DNA of 64,000 nucleotides from Acanthochromis polyacanthus (Eukaryota > Chordata > Actinopteri > Pomacentridae). The position numbers and the translations under genes are program-made. Positions within the stretch are counted from its first letter, which is position 1, and every line of letters starts with the position of its first letter. The notes under the pieces were generated by a model, which was given only the letters and a program-made list of their open reading frames with translations, ran no database searches and was not told the origin of the DNA. The stretch is from positions 19,391,361-19,455,360 of the forward strand of contig NC_067120.1 in NCBI RefSeq assembly GCF_021347895.1, read 5' to 3'. This document shows, piece by piece, positions 39,001-50,155 of this stretch.

Positions 39001-40585
39001 CACAGTATTTTTAGTTTGACGTTACAACTTTGCCATTACTATGCCATGAAACTGATTTAAACGCCATCAGTAAATTTCCATTATGAGGCATTTGGTTATT
39101 AATGTCACACCAGTAAACATTTAACATGCTTTAGAGGCTTATCACGACAATATGACATTAGAGGCTGAGGTATAGACTTATCATAAACATGTCTTGGCAG
39201 GCTTTAAGTACAGTAATAAACTATTGCTACTTTCAAATACTTTTCCAGCAGTGTCATGCATAATTAATTACTGTTGCCTCAAGTAAAGCGGTTGGGTCTT
39301 GAAGCAGCATAAAGATGCAATAAGGTGCAATGACAACAGCCATAAACAATCATAAAGTTTAATTCATGCTCATGACTTGCTGTAACTATTACACCATTGA
39401 ACTGTCTCATGTGCAGCCAATTAAATAGAGTGTCATCTGAAAATGCTTTAAGCTCCTCAAATCTTCCTGCAAGGAGGATGATGAGAATGCCTGGCTCAGG
39501 AAAGTGAAGGAGCACCTTCGCTTTCACTATAATCAGGCACCCATGCAGTGAGATACCCATCAACAACAACAGCAGCAGTCCCCTGAGATAAGAGTGAGGG
39601 GGAAATTTGCTTTGTCTCTGGTGCAGAGACATCAATGAGGATATGTCGACACAGATATAGATACTGGCAGGGGTTTTGGCACATACATCATTTGTGACCT
39701 TTGGCTACAAAACACACTGTGCTGTTAAAACTGGCAAATATGATGTGCCATGTTACATCCAATGGGGCTAAGAGGTTGCTGACAAACTGCAACAGATGGA
39801 CATCTGCCTGTCATCTGACACTCTGCAAGTCAAGATCTAAAAGCAGTAGCAAAAAAAAAAAAAAAAACCCTGAGAGAACAGGATGTTGACAACTGTACCA
39901 CAGACCTCATCTGTCTGTCTGTCTGCAGCCTGGAACAGATTCACTGCAGCAGCAGTCTAGCAAACAGCAACGAGGACATCTACTCTCACATTTCTTTGGT
40001 TTCTCATCAAGCATGCTAGACATTTCCAGGCAATGCCGGCTGCTAATAAGACTAGCAGAACCTGACGGGTTATTCTTGTTGCCAATATCTCCTCAGCATC
40101 AGGCGCCTACTGTCTTCTGCTTCTAATTTGCATTAGCACTGCAGCAGACACTGCAGCTCATGCATTGTAATGTCGACCTATGTCAGCAGGTTATACCACC
40201 AAACTCAATCAGTCGGATTAATAATAGATGCGAAAGGCAAAAATGAAACCTCTTTAGGTAGAGAAATGTTGCAGGAGTAATGCCTATAGAGCCTGTGTGC
40301 CTCAACACTTCTTTGGTAAGCAGTACAACCTGGACCAAACTAAACCTGTGAGCCACCATGTGTAACAGTGTGTATTCAACATGTGCGTCTCTTTCTGTCT
40401 TCCCATACCAGAGCCACTGATGTGTTTCATCTTCAGGCTTTAAGGACATCAAGGTGTTTTTAACATTTTGGTGGAAAATTCTATTTGCAAACAATTACCT
40501 TCTGTATTATGTGGTTTAAAACATAATCGCTACCACTTTGTGCTCTACGCTCCCTCTGAGTTTGTACTTGTAACAGACCGTGCCA
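36027..40585. other. non-coding, unassigned sequence
   Basis: No credible gene. Small features: (AAAAAC)n near 36030-36050, poly(A) at 39850-39867, and (CTGT)n near 39910-39925. The stretch 39000-39290 is repeat-free with several TAATTA-type words ('gcataattaattac' near 39259). The 141-codon frame at 36325-36750 has no recognisable domain. Confidence 0.5.
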
Positions 40586-40705
40586 TTTGGTAGGCGCTTT
40601 TATCTAAAGTGCTTTAAAACATCAAGAGTGCTTTCAATTGTTGTATCTGTGGCCCCAGTGAGTTTGAACCGTTCACCTTGGATGTGTTAGTGAACATGCT
40701 CAACA
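40586..40705. mobile_element. SINE-like remnant with conserved core
   Basis: The phrase 'taggcgcttttatctaaagt' (40591-40610) followed by 'gctttaa', and further on 'agtttgaaccgttcacctt' and 'tagtgaacatgctcaaca', match a widespread fish SINE type whose core reads as a plea for tRNA origin in the reverse orientation. It is diverged and about 120 bp long. The strand and family are uncertain. Confidence 0.45.
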
Positions 40706-41560
40706 AATCAGAACCTGTAGCATGTTCTGTCTGCAGAACAGTCTGCCGTCCAGCCGATGCTCTATTTTTCATGCTGAAGATTAAATTCAGCCTAACCTAA
40801 TTTTGCTGCATGGCAGAGAGTGACTGAAGTATACAAGGCCACTGTGTCTCCAACAGTCTGCAGTTAATGTACCAGAGCTCGGAACGAAACCACGTATCTG
40901 CTTGGGAAAGAAATCCCAATTGATACCATAAAGACACGGGAAGAGGGTCCTTCACACATCCTGGAACAAAAACATGCTTTATGTCTGTCATTTCTAAGCT
41001 TGACAGACAAATCCTTAACTATTGTTGCTTTCTACCATTGTCATATTCTCCAGCTACAATAAAGAATTAAAAAACCTTGATGCAAAATTTCACAGCTTCA
41101 AACAATAATTAGCATGTTGCAACAAGGGGGCCAATTGCAAGACTTCAGATTGTGCAGATTTTCTTATCTTTAGAGCTAAAAAAAAAAAAAAAATTGATAC
41201 ATGCATTGTTGCACATTATTTCAGCTATTTTTTTTTTTTTTTTTACAGGGAATGACAATGGATTATAAGGCTGCATGTGCATTTCTGTGCTAAGCCACTG
41301 GACACACCACCACTTCCAATACGCAGAGTTATAAACTTACTTCACTTATCGTACTTCTATAGGTTACTTAACTTTGAAATTTATACTAACCAATTGTCAT
41401 GCCCTCCACCTCAGCTGCCAGCGAGTTGCAGATTTTCCTTCCCTTCCCAGTTAGGTTCCCTGGCTGCTCTATGAGCCAGTTCAGTTTGTGTATTCCCAGT
41501 TCCTAGTGAGCCTAGTTAGTTTCTTTGTTTCCAGTATTGTAGTAGCTCGCCCTGCACTGA
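40706..41560. other. non-coding, unassigned sequence
   Basis: No gene recognised. Homopolymer runs lie at 41178-41193 (A) and 41228-41244 (T). Confidence 0.55.
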
Positions 41561-41567
41561 ATTATTC

Positions 41568-42115
41568 CAACCCGGTCTCACGGGGATTCGTGAAACTGTC
41601 ACGTAAGTTTTAGTTTCGGTTTCGTGCGCACCAACACGATTTCGTCATGTTTTTCGTGCCGCTCACCACGAAATGTTTTTCGCTGTGGTAATCACATCTG
41701 AAAGTGGTTTATACCGGCGGATTCATGACGATCTAAGCTGTCCATCGGCGTATACTGCTTGTGTGATCGCGTTTGCGGCCGCCGGCCGCCGGACATTCTT
41801 GAAATTCCTATGCAAATTGGTAAGTGTACCACCGGCTTATGGTTAGGTTATGGTTAGGTTATGGTTAGGGTTATGTTTAGGGACGATGTCATGCAAAATA
41901 TAGCGTTGGATTCGCCACGGTTTTACATTAAAAATATAATATACACATTCTTTTGAAATACGTTCTGAGTGGCACGAAAAGTCCGCCGTTTAAAATACAT
42001 TGGTGCGCATTTCGTGGTGAGTGGCACGAAAAACATGACGAAATCGTGTTGGTGCACACGAAACCGAAACTAAAACTTACGTGACAGTTTCACGAATCCC
42101 CGTGAGATCGGGCTC
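41568..42115. mobile_element. unclassified long-TIR DNA transposon/MITE (548 bp)
   Basis: Terminal inverted repeats of about 105 bp (41571-41675 and 42009-42113) begin 'CCCGGTCTCACGGGGATTCG' on the left and 'CCCGATCTCACGGGGATTCG' on the right (reverse-complemented). Identical 7-bp sequences, ATTATTC, flank the element at 41561-41567 and 42116-42122, the apparent target duplication. The interior has a GC-rich self-complementary run (about 41774-41791) and a short array of TTAGGTTATGG units related to the telomere repeat (41838-41882). It has no coding capacity. I do not know its superfamily. Confidence 0.8.
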
Positions 42116-42122
42116 ATTATTC

Positions 42123-42779
42123 GGTAGTCATGCTAACTTGTACCTGTTCTTTGACTCATTCTCCTGCCTTGGTTGTACCACGTTCAGGTCAGTTTCTGCT
42201 AATTCCATTCTTCTTGTGAAGTTCTTGCTTAGTATTCTACCACCGTGCTTTGGTGACCTATCGCATGTCAAATCCTGTTGTAATTTTGTATATTCTGTAA
42301 CAAATAATAGTGTGAATTCCAATACACCAGCCTGTCGCATCTCTGTTGCTCTGCACCTGAGTCTCTGATGTCTGGATTGCAACACTGATATCATAATTAA
42401 CTGTAATATTAATGACAGGCTAATGAATTGCTTCTGACACATATATAAGAAGTTATAAGACATTTTCTTCCAATTCTCTATTTTCTGTCAACATTTCTCT
42501 TCTCATGAAGTAAATTCATGACATTTTGCAACTACTGCCACAAGCAAATACCCAAATTTAAACTTGGGTCGGTTTCCTCTTTTCCCCAGAGGGGTAAAAT
42601 TGGCCCTCGACACATATTTGAGGCTCAAGGATTCATGAAACATGTAAGTAATCATTTCAACTTTCAAATTCAAGCAAGCAAAGGAAAAACAGCCAAACTG
42701 CATTTCTGTGCATTTTCTTCTATGACAGAAATGATATTCTCTTCCAGGCCCTGACAGTGCTAGCTAGAAATGCTGTTTG
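42123..42779. other. non-coding sequence with one exon-like segment
   Basis: No gene recognised. Within it, 42590-42643 is bounded by a strong acceptor (tttcctcttttccccag) and a GTAAGT donor (42644-42649). The 54-nt segment is open in one frame through its whole length. It is described as a finding; I do not assign a protein. Confidence 0.3.
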
Positions 42780-43720
42780 TTGGAAGTAATCCGAGGGATG
42801 GCGGAGGAGCTGGGTTCATGCTGCGGACTGTGTGAGACTGATATGGACTGAGAGAGAACATCACAAGTCCCTGAGCTGGGGTTCCTCTGTCAGCCAGCGA
42901 TCCCCGCAGCTCGCCCTAGGGCCCGTTGGCAAAGAAAGTTCCTAGAGCTTTCCACCTGCAATGTCACGTTGATTACACAGCGGGATGAGCAGAAAGGAGG
43001 TTACTGATCACGTTTGCTCTCTCGCTCTCCGGCTGTCTTTCGCTCTATGTCTCCCTCCTTTTTCCTGAACCTATCAAAATCAGAACTTCCCAATAGGAAA
43101 CAAGCGAGAGAGGGTCAATCCTCTCCATTCCAATTGCCCACAAGGCTTAACACATCTGTCAGAACCTGCAGAGGATAGCTGAAATAAAGGAGGTTGCCAT
43201 GGCGACAGCTCTGCCACTTTGCCACCTGCATGTCTCCTATGAGAGAGGAAGAGGCAACGCCTTTCTCACCGCCATCAGGGTCTTTTCTCACCTTCCTGTC
43301 GGGGAGAAGCCGTCCCGCTAGAACACGCTAATGGGCTGATGGAGGTCATTTCACTGAATTAGTTTTATGCTAGCAGGAACAACCAGAAGACGTTATGTCA
43401 TGAAGTGTGATTTTTGCCGTTTGTGTAACTTCTGTTCCTCTTAACACCGTTAATGGCCCGTTTGGAAAGTTGCTCATTTCGTCCATTAGTCTTTTGGCCT
43501 CCTGAGAAGAGCCGCAGTGCCAAATTGACGTGAACGGAAAAAAGAAAAAGCAGCCTCCGTCATTATGGCTCCTTGTTATCCAGGTTCAATAGAACAAGAA
43601 ACAACAATGTTCTCAACAAGCTGTAAGTAGACAGCGGTATTTTCTCTTCAAGCTGACACACCGGTAAGTTTCTGAATGAGAGCTGAGAAACAACGCCTGG
43701 CACTACTCTGCTTGGCTGAT
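42780..43720. other. non-repeat block, candidate conserved non-coding elements
   Basis: The longest repeat-free, moderately GC-rich interval in the window, with no open frame of note. Words such as 'ccatggcgaca' (43198-43208) and 'gttaatggcccg' recur in vertebrate regulatory sequence, but this is an impression only. A cross-species alignment would be decisive. Confidence 0.25.
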
Positions 43721-45090
43721 CTAAGAGTAGTCTCTAGTGCTGTGTATTTCTTCCTCTAATTGGTCCAACCCCCACGATCAGGCTCTCAGTGGCTTTACTC
43801 TCTTCTGTTGGGGGGGAACAGAGGCTGCCTGGGCCGCACAGTTCTGGGCCGGGGGCTGGACAGTTGGGGGATTGGGGTGGCAGATTCAGGAACATCCAGA
43901 GGGCATAATTACCAGCAAATCTGTGCACACCCGCTATCAGGGTATTGATGGGTTTTGTGGACTGTTATTTGTTATCGGGTGGCAAGGGCTGGTGCACCCT
44001 CATTAACACTTCTCACCTCTGGAGCAGAAAGCAGTGGAAGTAAACAAGCGAGAAGAAGAAAAAGAGTTTGTTTTTTCCTCACACACACACATGGTGACAG
44101 CATGCACGCGCACGCATTCACACACAAATGTACAGCCAGACTTACTCAAATGCACACACAAGATTTAACAGTTTAAAATTCAGGATAAATGGAATTTGCA
44201 CATATGAAAATGCATGTGCACCTAAAAGGGAAATAGCCACTAAATAAAATAATTCTTTCCATTCCCTTCTCCCTTGTTTTTGCTTCTTTGCATTTCAGTA
44301 TTTTTTACATATTTTATGACTACATAATATGGTTTAATCTGTGATTCAAGCTCTGCCTAAAATCAGTAAGAACTGTCTCTGTAGGTTTAGTTGAGATGCT
44401 TCTCCTCAGCTCATATGCAGCTTGGAAATATATAGATGACGTCACAGAGCGCTGTAATGGGTAGGTACAGCTTCTGCAATATGGCTTTCTATGTTTTAGG
44501 ATGTAATTAATCACTGTCGCTTGTAAAACTCTGCTGTTGGCTGTTTTGTGTGTGCTTTTTTTTAGTTTGGTTGTTTTTTGTGTGTTGCTCTGGGGATAAT
44601 TTCACATAAAAAAAAAACTTTCAGACTGCCGTCGAGATAAATTAATGCTGATGTCTCAGGATCGCCCCTCAGTTTAATGACAGTGGACCCCCTCATAGTG
44701 CCTTCAGTGTCAAAAATGTGGACGTTTTGTCAAAATAATGAAGGCAAAGTTTTGATGAACAGTTCAAAAGGATTATTGCATAATGCATTTTTATGCTGAA
44801 ATACATTAAACTTTAAATTTTAGGAGAGTTTTATGGTCAGAAATCATGTACAGAGTCTTATCTTCTCCAGCTGAGATGACTGCAGCTCCTTTTTTTGTGC
44901 CTGAATCAAACCTCTCTGTCCCTGTGGTCAGTGATTGTGTGCTTCTGCTTTCTCTCGTGTATTCTTGCTGCTGCCTCAGCTTGTTTACTGTTTGTCTAAA
45001 TAGAGAAAACAACAACAACAACAGCAGAGAGGAGTAAAAGAAGCCATCCATGTCAAAGTAGAGAAGCCATCTCTGAACAGGGGGGGTGGT
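43721..45090. other. non-coding, unassigned sequence
   Basis: No gene recognised. A (CA)-rich stretch lies at 44076-44160. The overlapping 60-90-codon frames at 43734-44006 occur on both strands and look like chance. Confidence 0.5.
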
Positions 45091-45094
45091 CTGT

Positions 45095-45480
45095 GACATC
45101 ATCTTTCGCCAATTTACAATCAGGTCCTTTCAAAACTCCCCAAAAGAACCACTCAGCAGACTCATGCTAATGACCACCATTAGCACACGAGGGCTCAGTG
45201 ACATCTCTGCATTTCAACGACCCCCACCGATACAACGACCATCGTTGAGTAGTCAGATGAGTTTTGGTATCGGTCGTTGGAATAATAGCCCTGAACACAC
45301 CTCACAGAGCTTTAAAAGCTGAAGCAACAACAACCCCCACCAGAACTGAAGAAGACTCTTGGATGAGAGGTGAAACGTCTTCAAGGAACTTTCTTAAAGT
45401 CCAGGGAATTGATTTAAACTACTTTGGATAAGCATGACCTGGATGAATGAGAACCTACACAGACACTCTTATTGTACCTT
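45095..45480 (+). repeat. retroelement-derived dispersed repeat
   Basis: The core 'ctcttggatgagaggtgaaa' followed by 'cgtcttcaag' (45358-45387) and then 'gacctggatgaatgagaa' is a phrase that recurs through fish genomes at retroelement ends. The flanking 'catgctaatgaccaccatta' also belongs to it. I suspect a Penelope-like terminal region but cannot establish that here. No coding part is present. Confidence 0.45.
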
Positions 45481-45489
45481 ATGCGAGTG

Positions 45490-45890
45490 ACTATTATTAC
45501 TCTGTCAAGGAACGCAGCGGAGTTATGTGATGATTGGCATACGTTTGTCTGTCCGCCTGTCTGTGCGCAACACTACTCAAAAGCAGACTACCAGGTTTAG
45601 ATGAAACTTTCAGGGAAGGTCAGAAATGACACAAGGACCACTTGATTAGATTTTGGCAGTGATGCAACTTCTAGTTTGGATGCATGGATTTGCTAAAGAT
45701 TACTGTGTCATTGTAAGATAGCAACACAGCGTCACTGTAACTATGACAAGTGAACACTGTCATCTGCCTTCTGACAATCACATGATTATGATCTAGCTAC
45801 AAATGGACCGCTGTGGACGTATCAGGACATATCCATCAGAAAACATGCAGCCTTGGAGGAATACTGCGCTCTCTGATTGCTTTTCTTGTT
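45490..45890 (-). repeat. dispersed repeat family, copy C (inverted)
   Basis: The reverse complement of this segment is collinear with copies A and B: head 'cagtattcctccaaggctgc', middle 'cttgtcatagttacagtgac', then 'ctgccaaaatctaat', 'gcacagacaggcggacagac', and tail 'ctccgctgcgttccttgaca'. It preserves the unoccupied TA (45742-45743) corresponding to the Tc1 insertion site in copy B. No TIRs or coding capacity. Confidence 0.75.
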
Positions 45891-47035
45891 ATTAAAATTC
45901 TTTGTTTCTATTTGTTCCTTCCATTTTGAATTTGAATCAATTTTAACTTAGTTTTTCTAAATGCATTTGCACATTTGCTTTCCTGAGAGTGTCTGCACCT
46001 TATTGCTTTTGTATGCACACAGACAATAACTGGTGCTGAGATTTTATGGATGAAATCTTAACTTTGGGCCACTAATACATACATAGATTCAATTTGCTCA
46101 CTTAGAATGCACCCCAGTTTGTTTGTTGTTTTATTTTTTGTTATATCAGTGCTGCATTTGGCTGTTGCTTGTGGAACTTTAGGACCATGCTCATTTTTCA
46201 GATGTCCAGCAATTGCTCATGCATTGTGTTCGGAAGCATTTTCCCACACACAGCATCACTTATCCTTCCATTCCTTTCAAAGATGTTCTATGTGGCCATA
46301 GATAACAGCACAGGGGAATTCTTTATAAAGGATCAATAGTAGATCGCAAAAGTTTTACTTGTGGTGGCAAAGAGGGAGCAAAAAGTTTTGGGAGAGCAGT
46401 ACTCAGGGAAATCTAGGTTTTTATTTATTTATTCATTTTAAATATCTCAGTAGGTAAATGATTTCAGCTGTTAATTTACATATTCTCAACTAGTGTTCAA
46501 GCAGAACAATGCACAGCTCTGCACGATTACATCATGCCTGAGCACATTTCTTTTAATGACAGCTTTCAGCAAAGCTTATTATGCTGTGCAGGAAAATATT
46601 TCAGAAACATATCTGAATCAATATTCCCCATACCGAGACCAACCTATATTTCTCAGACGGTCAGTTGGAATATTAAAGCCATGGCTAAAAAATATATCTG
46701 TTAGTGTGTGCTGCTCCAAAGGAATGTCTTAAATGAGGCTGTAACGCTGCATCACCTTTGAATTTTGATTTATCTTCAAAAGGAATCCAGTCCTGTATTA
46801 ATATGAAACCAGCCTCCATCTCCTCATTACTCCATTACGCCTAATTTGATCGTAATCACAGATAAATTAAGACATTTTACATGTGTATCATTAGATCTTT
46901 ACAATGTAACCAGTGTTTTATCTCACAGATATATTACCAGTACTTCAAAAAGCATGTTATATTACTGAGTGAATAGTAGGTTACTGCACTGGAATTTACA
47001 TTGACAGTGAATAAAAACACACTATGTGTTTCTCC
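45891..47035. other. non-coding, unassigned sequence
   Basis: AT-rich, no recognised gene or repeat. Confidence 0.55.
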
Positions 47036-47300
47036 AACATTGTCATCTGTCTCTATGTCTTCATCTTTCTCACTCCATGTTTCCATTCTTTGTCTTTCTG
47101 ATTCTGTTTTATGCTCATCTTTCTCCCAAACATTCATTTCTCCTTTTCTCATGTCCTCATGTCTGCCCTCTGTGGTATTGTCCATCCCTGCTTCCCCTGC
47201 CTACTCACTTCTCATTTCTCCTTTTCCGTTTCTCTCTATATCTTCCTCCGGACCAGATATCGCTAACTTTTGAAATTCCTTTTCATCTCTGGTTTTCTCT
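47036..47300. repeat. pyrimidine-rich tract
   Basis: About 260 bp in which the plus strand is strongly enriched in C and T (TTCTC, TTTCTC and CATTTC words), ending in 'ttttctctgcag', a strong-looking splice acceptor. The frames at 47001-47337 are Ser/Leu/Phe-rich products of this bias, not genes. Confidence 0.65.
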
Positions 47301-47938
47301 GCAGGTCAGTCCAACTACTCTGACTTACAGAATTTAATTTGAAAGAAACTGGGTAAAATCCATTTCTAAGCTACATCGTGGGGGCATATAGTTAATAAGT
47401 TACAATAAAACTAAGATCAATTAAGAATTAACACGACAGCCTACTTAGACTCAACCCCACCTTGGCTGTGACATATGATTCCCATTTATTTCCCTTGGCT
47501 GACATTATGATAATGACTCATGCTTAGTGTATATTATATTCACTCCTAACTTAATTAGATTTGTGTTAAAGCAGCGGAGTTGGTTTGACTTCAAACTGTC
47601 AGATTTCTATCTAAATTCATCTTTAGAGGTAGTTGTGTCTCTCAGATCAACAGTAAGTGTTACCTCATACCTTCACTGCACAGTCTGTCAAATGCTGTTG
47701 AGTCCACCTGACTTTACAAGTAGCTTCTGATGGGGAAAAAAATGTATCTGGATCAGAATGATCCCAGTTTGGAAATGCTTTGTTTTGCTGTCCAAGATCA
47801 GGTAATCCATCTTACCTTCACCCCTCATCTGACCGATAACTAATAAATACAATTAGATTTTGACCAAAAACAATGTTTTGGGTTCTCCAATTTGTGGGGA
47901 GGCAGCTGTAATTAAGATACCATGATAAATGACTCTAA
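47301..47938. other. non-coding, unassigned sequence
   Basis: No gene or repeat recognised. Confidence 0.5.
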
Positions 47939-48211
47939 AAATCCATCCATCCATCATCTATATACCACTTAGTCCTCATTAGGGCTGCAGGGGGCTAGTG
48001 AAGGCAGGGGATACCCTGGACAGGTTGCTAGTCTACCACAGGGCCATGTATACAAACAATCACACTTGCCTTCACACCTATGGACAATTTAGAATCATCA
48101 ATTACACAGGAAGAACATACAAACTCCATGTGGAAAGATCCTGGGAAGGCCGGGACGCGAACCAGGGATCTTCTAGCTGCAAGGTGAAAGTGCTAACCAC
48201 CCTCTGCAGCA
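47939..48211 (-). mobile_element. tRNA-headed SINE-like repeat
   Basis: The same family as 7303-7620 in opposite orientation. On the minus strand the head holds an A-box-like 'TGGTTAGCACT' (48189-48199) and a B-box-like 'GGTTCGCGTCC' (48153-48163). The body has 'ctaaattgtccataggtgtg' and the 3' end is GATGGATGGATGGAT (47941-47955), the ATGG tail typical of this type. It is better preserved than the 7.3-kb copy. Confidence 0.8.
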
Positions 48212-48985
48212 ATGACCGTCAAAATGATTTTGTTCTATCATTTTTGTTTGATATTGACAGCTCTTCGGGGAAATAGTCTAATGTACAATTTCTCAGCTTT
48301 ATCACCATGACAGTTAAACAAAACAAGTGCAAATAGGAATAAATGTACAGATACCAAATGATACGAGTGTTGTACTGTTTGACAAATCCACAACTTTCAT
48401 GGCATTTTGTTCCTGAATCCACCCTTCTGCTGACATCAGGACAATCCTAATCTTTTGGACCACAGCTATTTGAAACCTAATAAAAAGTTTTCAACAACAC
48501 ATACAAAAGCAAGACTGGATTACGTGGTCTAATCCAATCTGAGAATCCTGTTGTTCTTTTCAACAACCCATTTTTCAAGATGTGATACAATGCAATAGCC
48601 AAAGTCCAATCAAATCACCTCCCATCAGCTGCACTCAGGAGTCTCAGGGAGCCTCATGTCTGGCAACACTGAGTTAGACAACACGGGGGGCTTCTGTCCA
48701 GCCACAGCATTTCTAATATTTTTGAATTGGATGGCATATGAATTAGATCATCAACAACAGGGTTGGCACAAATGCTTTTAGCAACAGGCTGCTGTTCTTG
48801 CATCTTTGCAGTTGTTTAATGTATGGACTACATTGTGTTGCAAGTCTAGGTTTGGATTTCTATTTTTTTTTATTGCTTACTAAGATTAAATAATAAAGGG
48901 TTTCTGTTTTTGTCAGCGTGTGCTGTAAATTAATAATGGAAGCTATGAAGAACACTTAACATTTAGGGTAAGAAGCACACTAATG
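48212..48985. other. non-coding, unassigned sequence
   Basis: No gene or repeat recognised upstream of the LINE. Confidence 0.5.
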
Positions 48986-50155
48986 TAGCACCGGCAGCGC
49001 TATGAGAGTCATGTTCTTTGACTTCTCCAGCGCCTTCAACACCATCAGGCCGGCGCTGCTGCGGGGGAAGCTGGAGGATGTGGGAGTTGATGGACATCTC
49101 GCTGCCTGGACCACTGACTACCTCACTGACCGTCCACAGTACGTGCGGCTACGTGGCTGTGAGTCAGAGGTGGTAGTCTGCAGCACGGGGGCGCCCCACG
49201 GCACCGTCCTCTCGCCCTTCCTCTTCACCATCTACACCTCGGATTTCACCTACAACACGGACAGCTGCCATCTCCAGAAGTTCTCCGATGACTCCGCCAT
49301 TGTGGGCCGTGTGTCCGAGGGGAACGAGCTGGAGTATCGGTCGGTCATCATGGACTTTGTGGACTGGTGTGAGCGCAGCCATCTGTGCCTCAACACCAGT
49401 AAGACGAAGGAGATGGTGGTCGACTTCAGGAGAAGGACACTCCCACATCCACCAGTGAACATCCAGGGGCAGGACATTGAAACAGTGGACAGTTTCAAGT
49501 ACCTGGGTGTTCACCTCAACAATAAACTGGACTGGTCCCACAACACCGATGCTCTGTACAAGAAGGGCCAGAGTCGCCTCCACCTTCTGAGGAGGCTGAG
49601 GTCCTTCGGAGTGTGCAGACCTCTACTAAGGACTTTCTATGACACTGTAGTAGCCTCTGCTTTCCTCTACGCTGTCGTCTGGTGGGCCCCAGGCAGCACA
49701 GAGCGGGATATGAAGAGACTGAACAAGCTGACCAAGAGGGCCAGCTCTGTCCTGGGCTGCCCACTGGACTCTGTGATGGATGTGGGTGAGAGGAGGATGT
49801 TGACCAAGCTCTCATCCATCATGGACAACAGCTCCCACCGACTGCACCGGGCTGTAGTGGAGCTGAGCAGCTCCTTTAGCACGAGACTCAGACACCCTCA
49901 GTGCAAGAAGGAGCGCTACCGCAGGTCCTTCATCCCCACTGCCATCAGACTGTATAACACTACTGTGTAGTTGTTATTATGTGTAATATCTTATTTTATA
50001 ACAATGTATATAAGAAAAGTTTTCTATCTTATAACAATGTATATAAGAGTTATCTTGTACTTGCACCTTTCGTGACTTTTTGCACCCCTCTGTTTGTTCC
50101 TAAGAGCTCTGTAACAGTAAATTTCTCCTTTGTGAGATCAATAAAGTCTATCTTA
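48986..50155 (+). mobile_element. 5'-truncated L2/Maui-type LINE
   Basis: A reverse-transcriptase fragment (49002-49970) followed by about 180 bp of 3' UTR that ends near 'gatcaataaagtctatctt', including an AATAAA signal. The 5' end begins abruptly inside the reverse transcriptase, so the endonuclease and the N-terminal palm are missing, as in typical abortive reverse transcription. It is GC-rich (about 55% in the coding part) against an AT-rich surround. No clear target-site duplication was found. Confidence 0.85.
49002..49970 (+). pseudogene. LINE reverse transcriptase fragment, 322 codons open
   Basis: Part of ORF2 of a non-LTR retrotransposon, which copies element RNA at a nicked chromosomal site. 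Motif A is FFDFSSAFNT with catalytic D7. Motif B is TGAPHGTVLSP (62-72). Motif C is FSDD with catalytic D96-D97. KTKEMVVDF (134-142) and FKYLGVHL (165-172) follow as motifs D and E, then a long C-terminal region ending IRLYNTTV. Motif B normally reads PQG in this family, and here it is PHG (H66), a change at a residue contacting the template-primer. The protein starts at a Met that is internal to the original ORF. The frame is otherwise free of stops, so the copy may be fairly young, but it cannot retrotranspose alone. L2/Maui clade is my judgement from the FSDD and GAPxGTVLSP pattern; Rex-type elements are an alternative. Confidence 0.85.

Noticed and set aside
41838..41882. TTAGGTTATGG/TTAGGG-like array as a possible interstitial telomere
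   Set aside because: The units are imperfect, the array is about 45 bp, and it lies inside a MITE bounded by TIRs; it is part of the element rather than a chromosome-fusion scar.
49164..49583. 139-codon minus-strand frame inside the LINE
   Set aside because: It is the antisense shadow of the reverse transcriptase frame in GC-rich sequence.
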